From Parageobacillus thermantarcticus (GTDB lineage Bacteria > Bacillota > Bacilli > Bacillales > Anoxybacillaceae): 64,000 nucleotides of DNA. This document shows positions 1 to 8,214 of this stretch, piece by piece. The notes under the pieces are model-generated. The model saw only the letters and a program-made list of their open reading frames with translations. It was not told the origin of the DNA and made no database searches. Made by a program: the position numbers and the translations under genes. Every line of letters starts with the position of its first letter. The first letter of the stretch is position 1. Location: NCBI RefSeq assembly GCF_900111865.1, contig NZ_FOJS01000009.1, positions 22,353 through 86,352 of the forward strand, written 5' to 3'.

Positions 1-10
1 TGTAACTTGT

Positions 11-988
11 TTAAGCGCTAGCAACATGCTCCCCCCTCTCTTGCGCTTTCCGCTTTTTGCGCCGCTTTTCTTTTTGCGCCGCGATCATGTTTGGAACAAT
101 GAGGGCAATCATGACGATAACTGCCGTAATGAGCTTTACATCTCCAGTTTCCAAAAATTTCACGCGCAAAGCAAGCGCCAAAATGATGCGGTACACAATC
201 GCTCCGCCAATGACCGCCAATGTCGCACGGGCAATCGTGCGAGCTCCAAACAGCGCTTCCCCGATAATAACTGAGGCAAGCCCGATGACAATCATGCCGA
301 TTCCCATGCCGACATCGCTAAACCCTCCATATTGCGCGACAAGCGCTCCCGAAAAAGCAACGAGCGCATTCGATAAACCGAGTCCGAAAATGGTCAGCCA
401 ATCGGTATTGGCGGAAAAACTGGAAACCATTTGCTTGTTATCACCCGTCGCGCGCAACGCTAAGCCAATTTCCGTTTTTAACAGCTGATCAAGAAGCAAT
501 TTGATAACTATAGCAACCAAAGCCATCGTCACAAAAATCGCCCATGTGCGCGGTACAAATCCCGAAAAAGAAAAGATGCCGTTGATCGCTTCATCTAGCC
601 CTGCTTTTTGCCACGCTTCCGTCATCGCCGTCATCACCGTGTCTTGCTGTAAAAGCGGAACGTTCGAACGCCCCATAATCCGCAGATTGATGGAATAAAG
701 CGCAATCATCATTAAAATTCCCGATAATAGCGGATTAATTTTCCCTTTCGTATGCAATATTCCGGTGACTGAACCGGCGACGAACCCGACTAACAGCGCA
801 ACGGCAGAGGCGAGAAACGGATTTGTTCCGTTAACAATAAGCACCGCTGCTACCGCCGCTCCTGTCACAAAACTTCCATCCACCGTTAAATCAGGAAAAT
901 CTAAAATACGAAACGATAAATACACTCCCAACGCCATAATCGCATAAATGAACCCTGATTCAATCGCGCTAAAAATCGCTGTCGACAT
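11..988 (-). CDS. ABC transporter permease, uncharacterised TrpXYZ-type importer
   Basis: Polytopic inner-membrane subunit of an ABC importer, about 325 residues, rich in hydrophobic segments from the N-terminus onward. With the lipoprotein gene just upstream it forms the COG4120/COG2984 pairing, whose ATPase (COG1101) would lie off the left edge. The longer frame opens about 30 codons earlier; I chose the ATG at 986-988 because the protein then starts at the first membrane helix (MSTAIFSAIESG) and an AGGA-type ribosome-binding site precedes it. The substrate is unknown; relatives are linked to aromatic amino acids or other small organics. The stop codon lies 11 bases from the window edge. 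Confidence 0.8.
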   Translation of the reverse strand: MSTAIFSAIESGFIYAIMALGVYLSFRILDFPDLTVDGSFVTGAAVAAVLIVNGTNPFLASAVALLVGFVAGSVTGILHTKGKINPLLSGILMMIALYSINLRIMGRSNVPLLQQDTVMTAMTEAWQKAGLDEAINGIFSFSGFVPRTWAIFVTMALVAIVIKLLLDQLLKTEIGLALRATGDNKQMVSSFSANTDWLTIFGLGLSNALVAFSGALVAQYGGFSDVGMGIGMIVIGLASVIIGEALFGARTIARATLAVIGGAIVYRIILALALRVKFLETGDVKLITAVIVMIALIVPNMIAAQKEKRRKKRKAQERGEHVASA

Positions 989-1011
989 CACAACCCCGTC
1001 CTTTGAAAGTA

Positions 1012-1037
1012 CATCCCTCCTTGCGTGAGGAGGGATG
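1012..1037 (-). other. Intercistronic hairpin between binding-protein and permease genes
   Basis: A perfect 9-bp inverted repeat (CATCCCTCC / GGAGGGATG, 8-nt loop) sits in the 59-bp gap after the lipoprotein stop. No U-run follows it on the minus strand, so it is more likely a stabilising or partial-termination hairpin than a full terminator. Such elements often allow more binding protein than permease to be made; here that is inference. Confidence 0.55.
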
Positions 1038-1047
1038 CAACTATAAT

Positions 1048-2040
1048 TTACTCGATATACTCGGCAATGGAATCCCATTCTGGGTTAAGCTTGATGCCCA
1101 TGTCTTTTGCCGCTTTTTTGTTAATAAGCAATTTCAGCTTTTTCGGATATTGTACTGGTAAATCAGATGGTTTTTTACCATCTTTAAGAATTTGTGCTGC
1201 CATTTCTCCCGCTTCATATCCAATGTCGTAATAGTCGAACCCGTAAGCGGCAAACCCGCCGCGTTTCACGGAATCCAATTCGCCGACAAATAACGGAATA
1301 TCATGGTCGCTCGCTACTTTAATCACCGACTCGAGCGCGGAAACAACAGTATTATCTGTAATAATGTAAATGCAGTCTACCTTTCCGACAAGCGACTCCG
1401 CCGCCTGCTTCACCTCCGCCGATGTCGATACAGAAACAGGAACAATTTTCAAATCTGTCCCTTTCATCGCTTTTTTGACGGATTCCACTTGCGCGACGGA
1501 ATTTTGTTCTCCAGAGTTATAAATCGTGCCGACGCGATTTCCTTTTACGTATTTATCAATAAACTGTACTGTTTTCGGAATCGCGTCCGGATGCGTATCA
1601 GTCGTTCCCGTGACGTTACCCCCCGGTTTTTCCATCGATTGGACAAGCTGCGCCCCGACCGGATCTGTAACAGATGTAAACACAATCGGAATATCCTTTG
1701 TCGCGTTCAATGCCGCTTGGGCGCTTGGAGTGGAGTTGGCGAAAATTAAATCGACTTGATCGGAAACAAAATTATTGGCAATCGTTTGGTTGTTGTTCAT
1801 ATCTCCTTGGGCGTTTTGCACATCATAGGAAACAGACAGCTTCTTGTCTTTCAGCGCCTGCTTAAATCCGTCCAGCGCCGCATCCAATGATGGGTGCTCG
1901 ACAAATTGCGTCACACCGATTTGATACGTTTTCTCTTTATTTCCATCGCTTTTGCTTGTTTCTTTCGCGCCGCACCCGCTCAACAATAAAAAACTTGCCG
2001 AACATAACATTGCCATTCGTCGAATTCTTTTTTTCATCAT
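1048..2040 (-). CDS. ABC transporter substrate-binding lipoprotein (COG2984 family)
   Basis: Extracellular solute receptor of the ABC importer whose permease follows. The N-terminus has basic residues, a hydrophobic stretch and the lipobox LSGC, predicting cleavage and lipid anchoring at that Cys. The rest has the periplasmic-binding-protein type I look of the ABC_sub_bind family, about 330 residues as expected. The start is one of two adjacent ATGs (2040 or 2037), 5-8 nt after the run AGGGGGG; the upstream in-frame ATG would put the ribosome site inside the gene. A good sigma-A promoter lies upstream. The ligand cannot be read from the sequence. Confidence 0.82.
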   Translation of the reverse strand: MMKKRIRRMAMLCSASFLLLSGCGAKETSKSDGNKEKTYQIGVTQFVEHPSLDAALDGFKQALKDKKLSVSYDVQNAQGDMNNNQTIANNFVSDQVDLIFANSTPSAQAALNATKDIPIVFTSVTDPVGAQLVQSMEKPGGNVTGTTDTHPDAIPKTVQFIDKYVKGNRVGTIYNSGEQNSVAQVESVKKAMKGTDLKIVPVSVSTSAEVKQAAESLVGKVDCIYIITDNTVVSALESVIKVASDHDIPLFVGELDSVKRGGFAAYGFDYYDIGYEAGEMAAQILKDGKKPSDLPVQYPKKLKLLINKKAAKDMGIKLNPEWDSIAEYIE

Positions 2041-2101
2041 CCCATCCCCCCTAGCATACAATGCTTTATCACTTTTATACTTTTTAGCTTTTATGCATTA
2101 A

Positions 2102-2130
2102 ATTATATAAATTTATTATTCTATTTTCAA
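2102..2130 (-). promoter_or_regulatory. Sigma-A promoter of the ABC importer genes
   Basis: On the minus strand TTGAAA (2125-2130) is followed after exactly 17 bases by TATAAT (2102-2107). It points at the lipoprotein gene and lies just beyond the terminator of lcfB. Confidence 0.7.
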
Positions 2131-2139
2131 CTATTAATA

Positions 2140-2167
2140 AAAAAGTACCGAAAATTCGGTACTTTTT
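2140..2167. terminator. Bidirectional-looking terminator overlapping the lcfB stop
   Basis: Perfect 13-bp stem AAAAAGTACCGAA / TTCGGTACTTTTT with a 2-nt loop. It gives U-rich flanks on both strands. Its right arm overlaps the lcfB stop codon (2166-2168). No plus-strand gene ends here, so lcfB is the likely user. Confidence 0.8.
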
Positions 2168-3710
2168 ACGATTTTGACGATATTAACCGTTCTTTCAACG
2201 CACGCCGCAAAATTTTTCCTGTTGTATTTTTCGGCAGTTCATCTAAAAACTCAATCGAACTTGGAACTTTATATTTCGCTAGATGCTGGCGGCAATATTC
2301 GATGAGCATTTCCTCCGTTAATTGCGGGTTTTTCGAAACGACAAAACACTTCACCGCTTCCCCGTAATCTGGATCAGGCACGCCGACTACAGCTGCTTCG
2401 ACTACATCCGGATGGGCGTATAAAACTTCTTCTACTTCACGCGGATATACGTTATAGCCGCCAACGATAATCATATCTTTTTTCCGATCGACAATGTAGA
2501 AGTATCCTTCTTCATCCATCTTCGCTAAATCCCCGGTATAAAGCCATCCATCGCGGAGCACGTGCGCCGTTTCTTCGGGCATTTTGTAGTAACCTTTCAT
2601 CACGTTCGGACCGCGGACAACAAGTTCACCGACTTCTCCGACCGGCACTTCTTCGCCAAATTCGTTTACTACTTTGTTTTCCACATTGATAATGCTTGTC
2701 CCAATCGACCCCGGTTTGCGAGGACGATCTAACGGATTAAAGCAAGTTACTGGAGACGCTTCAGACAATCCGTATCCTTCCGAAATAATCACTTTAAATT
2801 TTTTCTCAAAGTTTTTCAAAAGCGCGACCGGCATCGAAGAACCGCCCGAAATGCAGAGACGAATCGTTCGAAAATCATCCGCGCTTCCGCCTTCGTATTG
2901 GTACAGGAAGTTATACATCGTCGGTACGCCTGCAAAGATCGTTGCTTTTTGTTCCCGTGCAATGTTGAAAATTTTCGCTGGGCTAAACTTCGGAACAATA
3001 ATCACCGTGCCGCCATTCATTAACGGAGCGTTAAGCGCGACCGTCAAACAAAAGACGTGGAACATCGGCAACGCCGCAATAACGCGGTCGTTTTCATTGA
3101 TTTTTAAATAATTGGCAATATCTTGAGCGTTGCTATATAAGTTTTTATGGGTTAACATCGCTCCTTTTGGTTTTCCCGTCGTTCCCGATGTATACAAAAT
3201 CACAGCGACATCATCATCCGCCAACTCCGGACCTTGGAAGTTCATATCGCCAGATTGCAATATTTCTGAAAACGGTTTCATTTGTTTTTGTAAAGAAATA
3301 CCTTTTTCTTTTCCTTCCGGAGTTTCACAAATAATCACATGTTCTAATAGCGGCAAGCGTCCTTGCATTTGCGCAAACAGCGGCACGAGCAAATCGAATG
3401 CAATCACCGTTTTTACGTCTCCGTTCGTTAAAATATAGCTGATTTCATCCAGTGTATAGATCGGATTAATCGGAATAACGGTTGCTCCAAGCCGCAATGC
3501 TCCGTACAATCCAATAACGAAATATGGCGAGTTCCCGACTAACAAGGCTATGTGGTCACCTTTCCGAATTCCCATGTTATGCAGGCCGCTGGAAAACTTG
3601 GAAACCGCCGCATCCAATTCTCCATATGTGCAGCTCTCCCCTTCAAACCAATACGCTTCCTTATTTGGCAGCTGCTTTGCTATCTCTGCCAGCCGCGACG
3701 TTAAATTCAT
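2166..3710 (-). CDS. lcfB: Long-chain fatty acid-CoA ligase LcfB
   Basis: AMP-forming acyl-CoA synthetase that activates fatty acids with ATP and CoA for beta-oxidation or lipid recycling. The P-loop-like AMP-binding motif [11 protein letters not shown] is near residues 173-183, the [10 protein letters not shown] motif follows, and the C-terminal GWLYTGDLA and [17 protein letters not shown] motifs are intact; length 514 aa, close to B. subtilis LcfB (YhfL). I start at the ATG at 3710 rather than 3755 because GGGGGAGGGAG precedes it and the family starts with MNL. A FadR-type palindrome lies just upstream, implying repression relieved by long-chain acyl-CoA. Confidence 0.9.
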   Translation of the reverse strand: MNLTSRLAEIAKQLPNKEAYWFEGESCTYGELDAAVSKFSSGLHNMGIRKGDHIALLVGNSPYFVIGLYGALRLGATVIPINPIYTLDEISYILTNGDVKTVIAFDLLVPLFAQMQGRLPLLEHVIICETPEGKEKGISLQKQMKPFSEILQSGDMNFQGPELADDDVAVILYTSGTTGKPKGAMLTHKNLYSNAQDIANYLKINENDRVIAALPMFHVFCLTVALNAPLMNGGTVIIVPKFSPAKIFNIAREQKATIFAGVPTMYNFLYQYEGGSADDFRTIRLCISGGSSMPVALLKNFEKKFKVIISEGYGLSEASPVTCFNPLDRPRKPGSIGTSIINVENKVVNEFGEEVPVGEVGELVVRGPNVMKGYYKMPEETAHVLRDGWLYTGDLAKMDEEGYFYIVDRKKDMIIVGGYNVYPREVEEVLYAHPDVVEAAVVGVPDPDYGEAVKCFVVSKNPQLTEEMLIEYCRQHLAKYKVPSSIEFLDELPKNTTGKILRRALKERLISSKS

Positions 3711-3736
3711 CAAACTCCCTCCCCCAGCAAATATAC

Positions 3737-3754
3737 TGAATGAATTATCATTCA
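3737..3754. promoter_or_regulatory. Putative FadR operator upstream of lcfB
   Basis: The 18-bp sequence TGAATGAATTATCATTCA has perfect 7-bp inverted arms (TGAATGA / TCATTCA) around ATTA, matching the remembered Bacillus FadR box. It lies 27-44 bp upstream of the lcfB start. lcfB is a known FadR target in B. subtilis, which supports the call. Confidence 0.75.
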
Positions 3755-3809
3755 TTTTATAATAAAAAAATTCAGATTTTACTTATATTATATGAAAAAA
3801 GAAAAAAGA

Positions 3810-3829
3810 GAGCAAGCAAAAGCTTGCTC
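3810..3829 (-). terminator. Rho-independent terminator of yhfI
   Basis: GAGCAAGC-AAAA-GCTTGCTC stem; on the minus strand it is followed by a T-rich run (TCTTTTTTCTTTTTTC). It ends the yhfI transcript before the lcfB promoter region. Confidence 0.8.
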
Positions 3830-3909
3830 CCCTAATCCACTATCGTTTGTCTTTTGTAAAAAAAGCAAATAAATGGATCGACATCGTGAATAGGGCAACC
3901 CTTTTATTT

Positions 3910-4644
3910 TTATTTTTCCCACACAAGCCCTGTCTTTGCTAATTGCACTTTGCCGGAAAACACTGCACTCGCCTCGCTGACAAGCTGCGCATGTTCTCCA
4001 AAATGCGGCAGATGGGTGAGCCATAGTTCTTCCGCGTTTGCGTCACGGGCGATCGTCGCCGCTTCCTCGCTCGTCATATGGCCAGCGGGAGCGGCGTTTT
4101 GTCCTGCGTAAAAATTGCATTCACAAATAAGCAAATCCGCATTTTTAGCAAATGGCGCAAATTCCGGCAAATAACTAGAATCAGCCGTATAAACGACCGT
4201 CGCGCCCCCCGCTGTAATTCGCATCGCATAACAAGTAACGGGATGCACCGTCTTCATAAAAGTAATGTGAAACGGCCCGACTTGAAGCGGTTGTTCTGGA
4301 TCATAAGCGATTGCCTCAGTGATTCCTTCATGCGCTAAACGCGCAAATTCACCTTTGTCAAACGGATGTCCGTAAACCGGAAGCGTTGGCAACGGCGCCC
4401 CAAGATTTTTTTTGATCAGCCGCGCATATTGCAACGGACCGATATCCGCAATGTGATCATGATGATAATGCGACACCACTACTGCATCCAATTTTTCGAC
4501 AGATACATAATTTTGCAGTTTCGCAAGCACGCCGCTTCCACAATCCACTAACATGCGAAATTCATCATGCTCAAACAAATATCCTGACGTTGCTTCATTT
4601 GCTGCTGGAAACCCGCCCCAATATCCGATAACCGTGACTTTCAT
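3910..4644 (-). CDS. yhfI: Metallo-beta-lactamase-fold hydrolase YhfI
   Basis: Predicted cytoplasmic metal-dependent hydrolase of the RNase Z-like MBL superfamily. The metal motif SHYHHDH (His59, His61, Asp63, His64) is intact, with later conserved HPV, ADSS and THLPHFG segments that would supply the remaining ligands. Length 244 aa equals the B. subtilis YhfI length as I recall it. The start ATG is preceded by AAAGGAGG. It is divergent from yhfH, as in B. subtilis. Substrate unknown. Confidence 0.87.
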   Translation of the reverse strand: MKVTVIGYWGGFPAANEATSGYLFEHDEFRMLVDCGSGVLAKLQNYVSVEKLDAVVVSHYHHDHIADIGPLQYARLIKKNLGAPLPTLPVYGHPFDKGEFARLAHEGITEAIAYDPEQPLQVGPFHITFMKTVHPVTCYAMRITAGGATVVYTADSSYLPEFAPFAKNADLLICECNFYAGQNAAPAGHMTSEEAATIARDANAEELWLTHLPHFGEHAQLVSEASAVFSGKVQLAKTGLVWEK

Positions 4645-4732
4645 CGTATTCCTCCTTTACATTTTGTTTTTTTCATCATACATAATTTCAAACGATTTTG
4701 CATCTTTGTTGAAATTTGTTTTAAAACAGATA

Positions 4733-4762
4733 TTGACAAAATATATTCTGTTATAATACAAT
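4733..4762 (+). promoter_or_regulatory. Sigma-A promoter of yhfH
   Basis: TTGACA (4733-4738), an 18-bp spacer, then TACAAT (4757-4762). A TATAAT lies 5 bases earlier but would leave only a 13-bp spacer. The promoter faces the yhfH start at 4793. Confidence 0.6.
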
Positions 4763-4792
4763 ACAACTAACAAAACAACGGAGGCGATCGAA

Positions 4793-4930
4793 ATGTTAGG
4801 AAAAGTGTTAGAATTTTTCAAAAACCTACCACCAAAAAAATGTGCGCAATGCGGCAAAGAAATAGAAGAACAGCACGAATGCTACGGAAACGTATGTGAA
4901 GATTGCTTAGGCGCCGCTTATCATCGATAA
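4793..4930 (+). CDS. yhfH: YhfH family small zinc-ribbon-like protein
   Basis: A 45-residue protein. It starts MLGKVLEFFKNLPPKKC and then carries CAQC and, after a spacer with one more Cys, CEDC, so two CxxC pairs could bind one zinc. It matches the YhfH family found beside yhfI in Bacillus. The start follows GGAGGCGATCGAA. It has its own promoter and its own terminator. Function unknown. Confidence 0.82.
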   Translation: MLGKVLEFFKNLPPKKCAQCGKEIEEQHECYGNVCEDCLGAAYHR

Positions 4931-4956
4931 CTAAACACTTTCTATCTGCACTTTGC

Positions 4957-4991
4957 AAAGATGCTTCAGACAAGAAGCATCTTTATTTTTT
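4957..4991 (+). terminator. Terminator of yhfH
   Basis: 11-bp stem AAAGATGCTTC / GAAGCATCTTT with a 6-nt loop, followed by ATTTTTT on the plus strand. Confidence 0.85.
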
Positions 4992-5050
4992 GCATCAGCC
5001 GCCGTCGAATCGACCATCGTACCATTTTTAAACGTTGCGCTTATAAAAAT

Positions 5051-5077
5051 GCTTCCGAAGCATTACGCTTCGGAAGC
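5051..5077 (-). terminator. Terminator overlapping the end of yhgE
   Basis: 11-bp perfect stem GCTTCCGAAGC / GCTTCGGAAGC with a 5-nt loop. On the minus strand it is followed by ATTTTTAT. The yhgE stop codon lies in the loop region, so the last codons also encode the stem. Confidence 0.8.
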
Positions 5078-7465
5078 TTCATTCATTCGTTGTGCGACTG
5101 TATAAAACTGACGTTTATGCTGAACAATGAAGTATAAAATTGTAGCCGTTATGAAAACCGCAATGAACAAAGCTAAAATCGCCGCGTTATGCCACATAAA
5201 CGCAAAGTCTCCACTAGAAATCACCGCTTTAAATCCGAGAACGGAATACGTCATCGGCAGCCAAGCGTTAAAATGTTGCAATGCGTCCGGAATTAATTCG
5301 AGCGGGAATGTTCCGGCGCTTGTCGTAAGCTGCAAAATTAATATAATGATTCCGATAAAGCGCCCCGGATCCCCCAGCGTTGTCACTAGGAATTGAATTA
5401 ACGCGATAAACGCAATGCTTGTCATCATCGTAAATAACATAAATCTCGGGACGCTTTGTACATGAATGTCCAGCGCGCCAAGCAACACCGCATCTACCAG
5501 CAATGATTGAATGATGCCAATGACGAATAAAATGCCAAATTTCCCGATAAACCAGCTAAATCCAGATTTCGGCACACCAGCCGGTTCGCGCAATGGAAAC
5601 ACAATCGATAAAAGCAGGGCTCCGACGAACAATCCTAACGATAAAAAGTACGGCGTAAATCCGGTACCGTAGTTTGGCACATGATGCATTTTTTCATTTT
5701 TCTTTTTCACTGGATCGGCGAACATTTTATAGACATCGTCATTCGCTTTGACACCACTCGCTTTTTTCGCGCCGTCAGCGAGTTTGCTTGCCAATTCATT
5801 CGATCCATCATCCAATTTTTTCATTCCGCTGACAAGCTGATCGGAACCGTTAGCAAGTTTGTCCATGCCATTGGAAAGCGACGCTGCGCCATTTTCAAGA
5901 TCGTTCATGCCTCTCGCAAGTCTTCCCGATCCATCGGCAAGCTGATTTGTACCATCTTTCAATTTGCTCGAGCCTTGGGCAAGCTGCCGCAATCCGGAAG
6001 ATAGTTGATCGCTTCCTGCCGCCAGCTGGTTAACACCATTTTTTCCTTCTTGCAATTTTTCGCCAAACGTTGTTAATCCTTGCACTACTTTCGCCTGACC
6101 GGCAACAAGCGCATCAGCTCCGTTTGCTAATCGTTGCTGGCCAGCTAAAAGCTTTTCAACACCTTCGCTTAACGCAAGCTGTCCATGGTGAAGACGAGAA
6201 GCACCATCGGCAAGCTGATCCGTACCTGCTTTTAATTGACTAGCGCTATTCGCTAGCTGTTCCATTCCTTGAGCGACTTGTTTGCTTCCTTCAGATAAAG
6301 GAAGCAATTGTTTTTTCAACGTTTGCAATAGCGCTTTCTCGTTTGGATCTGTCGCCTGCGCCGCTAACGCGTCCAGCTGCGCCACCGCTTTTTCTAATCC
6401 TTGACTCACTTGGAGAGCGCCTTGATTTGTCTTCGCCGCTCCTTGCTGCCACTGTTCCATCGACGCAGAAAGTTTTTGCGCCCCATTTTGCAATTCCTGC
6501 GATCCTTGCGTCAATTGAGGAATGTTTCCTTTCATTTGTTCCATTCCGCCAAGCGATTGATGAAGCCCGCCGGACAGCTGTTTCGCGCCATTCTCCACCT
6601 GTTTCGCGCCGGCTAATAATTGCGAATGACCGTCTTGCATTTTTGCAAAACCGTTTTGCAATTGATGAAGCCCGTCGTTTAACCGATCGGCGCCATCGCT
6701 CGCCGATTGCATCCCATTTTCAAATGTAAGCGATTTTTCGGCAAGCAGTTTTAAGTTTTGATAAAGTTCTTCAGCACCATTTTTCGCGGCATGCGCTCCT
6801 TGCTGCAGCTTTCCACTTCCTTCTTTTGCGGAATGAAGGCCGCTTTGCAAAGCAGCGCCTCCGTCTTTCGCTTTTTTCATCCCGTCGTGCAGCTGTTTTG
6901 CGCCGTCGCTCGCTTGATTAAGCCCTTTCGCCATCTCGCGGATATTGTCAAACATTGTTTCGGCATATGTTTCCGTCACGGTATTGGAAACTTCTTCTTT
7001 TATCTTCTCGACGGCGTTATCGCCAATTTGCGCCGATAAGAAGTTAAACGCTTCATTCGGTTTATAGATAAGCTTCATCGGTTTCGGATGTTCGTCTTGT
7101 AATGTTGTTGCATTTTTCGAGAAATCTTCCGGAATTTTAATGGCCATATAATATGTTTGGTGTTGCAGCCCTTTTTCCGCCTCTTTTTCAGAAACAAAAT
7201 GCCAATCAAATTTCTTGTTTTCTTTCAGTTTTTCAACTAACTTATCGCCAATCGCCAATTTTTCACCGTTCATCGTCGCTCCTTTATCGCTGTTCACCAC
7301 AGCAACAGGCAATTGGTCCAAATGAGCGTACGGATCCCAAAACGCCCATAAAAACATTCCGCTATACAATAATGGGATAAATATTACTGCAATAATCGGA
7401 ATCAGTACTTTTCGATTTTGCAAAATCGCCTTTGCCTCTTTCCATAATAATGCAAATCCTTTCAT
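5063..7465 (-). CDS. yhgE: YhgE/Pip-family membrane protein with long coiled-coil repeat region
   Basis: 800-residue membrane protein of the phage-infection-protein (Pip)/YhgE family, related to type VII secretion EsaA proteins. One membrane helix is near residues 15-40. A long soluble stretch (about 170-600) follows, made of irregular repeats in which LxDG, LxNG or LxQG recurs every 7 to 14 residues, a pattern typical of extended coiled-coil or beta-helical linkers. Roughly five to six membrane helices fill the C-terminal 200 residues. The start follows GAGGAGGGGGAAA. The TetR gene yhgD is immediately upstream and one of its likely operators lies at 7485-7507, so induction by an unknown ligand is expected. 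Function uncertain. Confidence 0.88.
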   Translation of the reverse strand: MKGFALLWKEAKAILQNRKVLIPIIAVIFIPLLYSGMFLWAFWDPYAHLDQLPVAVVNSDKGATMNGEKLAIGDKLVEKLKENKKFDWHFVSEKEAEKGLQHQTYYMAIKIPEDFSKNATTLQDEHPKPMKLIYKPNEAFNFLSAQIGDNAVEKIKEEVSNTVTETYAETMFDNIREMAKGLNQASDGAKQLHDGMKKAKDGGAALQSGLHSAKEGSGKLQQGAHAAKNGAEELYQNLKLLAEKSLTFENGMQSASDGADRLNDGLHQLQNGFAKMQDGHSQLLAGAKQVENGAKQLSGGLHQSLGGMEQMKGNIPQLTQGSQELQNGAQKLSASMEQWQQGAAKTNQGALQVSQGLEKAVAQLDALAAQATDPNEKALLQTLKKQLLPLSEGSKQVAQGMEQLANSASQLKAGTDQLADGASRLHHGQLALSEGVEKLLAGQQRLANGADALVAGQAKVVQGLTTFGEKLQEGKNGVNQLAAGSDQLSSGLRQLAQGSSKLKDGTNQLADGSGRLARGMNDLENGAASLSNGMDKLANGSDQLVSGMKKLDDGSNELASKLADGAKKASGVKANDDVYKMFADPVKKKNEKMHHVPNYGTGFTPYFLSLGLFVGALLLSIVFPLREPAGVPKSGFSWFIGKFGILFVIGIIQSLLVDAVLLGALDIHVQSVPRFMLFTMMTSIAFIALIQFLVTTLGDPGRFIGIIILILQLTTSAGTFPLELIPDALQHFNAWLPMTYSVLGFKAVISSGDFAFMWHNAAILALFIAVFITATILYFIVQHKRQFYTVAQRMNEASEA

Positions 7466-7484
7466 TTTCCCCCTCCTCTACGAT

Positions 7485-7507
7485 TGACTAATTTGTCCAT
7501 TTAGTCA
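7485..7507. promoter_or_regulatory. Putative YhgD operator in the yhgD-yhgE gap
   Basis: 23-bp imperfect palindrome starting TGACTAAT and ending ATTTAGTCA, 20 bp upstream of the yhgE start. It shares length and arm sequence with the site upstream of yhgD at 8125-8147, which argues that both bind the same TetR-type repressor. Confidence 0.65.
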
Positions 7508-7533
7508 GTTTTAGCAAAAAAGAGAAGGACCAT

Positions 7534-8106
7534 CTATTTCGACAATCCTTTTAGAAAGTAAAGTTCAAATAATTGTGCAATTTTTTCCTTTGTCAGTGGT
7601 TCATGGTCTTTTTCCCAATCGACAATTAAAGCAATATACGTTTTCAGCATTAAAAACGCCGTAATCTCGGCGTCGCAGTCGCGAATTTCCCCTTTTTTGA
7701 TGGCAATGTCGATTTTTTCGCGAATGTAATCGATAATAGCCCAATCCAATTTTTTCATCACTTCTTGAACCGCTGGTGTTCCAATGTTGCGCACCTCTTG
7801 AAGAAGCCTCGCTGTTAATTGATGTTGCTGGCGAAACTCTAAAATGCGGTATAAAGCGCGGTGCACGTTTTCCGAAAAAGGACGATCAGGGTTCATCGCC
7901 TGCTCGGCTTCTTTTTTTATTTCTAAAATAAGCGCCGAAATAATTTCATCCAACAAGTCTTCTTTATTTTTAAAAAACGTATAAATCGTCCCTTTTCCGA
8001 CGTTGGCGAGTTTCGCTATTTGCTCCATTGTCGTTGCTTTGTAGCCAAATAACGAAAATGATTTTGTTGCTGCTTCAATAATTTGTCGTTTTCGATCAAT
8101 AGACAT
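7534..8106 (-). CDS. yhgD: TetR-family transcriptional regulator YhgD
   Basis: 190-residue one-component repressor. The N-terminal helix-turn-helix is clear (RQIIEAATKSFSLFGYK, then GKGTIYTFFKNKEDLL), followed by an all-helical ligand domain. The start at 8106 is preferred over 8115 because GAGGA and AAAGGA precede it, whereas the first ATG abuts its own ribosome site. It lies directly upstream of yhgE on the same strand. Matching 23-bp palindromes in front of both genes suggest autoregulation and control of yhgE. Inducer unknown. Confidence 0.87.
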   Translation of the reverse strand: MSIDRKRQIIEAATKSFSLFGYKATTMEQIAKLANVGKGTIYTFFKNKEDLLDEIISALILEIKKEAEQAMNPDRPFSENVHRALYRILEFRQQHQLTARLLQEVRNIGTPAVQEVMKKLDWAIIDYIREKIDIAIKKGEIRDCDAEITAFLMLKTYIALIVDWEKDHEPLTKEKIAQLFELYFLKGLSK

Positions 8107-8124
8107 ATTCCTCATCCTTTAAGA

Positions 8125-8147
8125 TGACTAAATGAACATTTTGGTCA
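8125..8147. promoter_or_regulatory. Putative YhgD operator upstream of yhgD
   Basis: 23-bp imperfect palindrome starting TGACTAAATG and ending TTTTGGTCA, 19 bp upstream of the yhgD start. It aligns with the reverse complement of the 7485-7507 site over TGACTAAATG and GTCA. Confidence 0.65.
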
Positions 8148-8187
8148 TTACGTTCAAAATCATAGCACACTTTTCACAAAAAAGAAA

Positions 8188-8214
8188 GAGGTTAACTCAT
8201 TTTTAGTTAACCTC
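8188..8214 (-). terminator. Terminator of the hemEHY operon
   Basis: 10-bp stem GAGGTTAACT / AGTTAACCTC with a 7-nt loop, followed on the minus strand by TTCTTTTTT. It overlaps the hemY stop codon at 8203-8205. Confidence 0.85.

Noticed and set aside
6343..6729. Plus-strand frames inside yhgE
   Set aside because: Antisense shadows created by the repetitive codons of yhgE.
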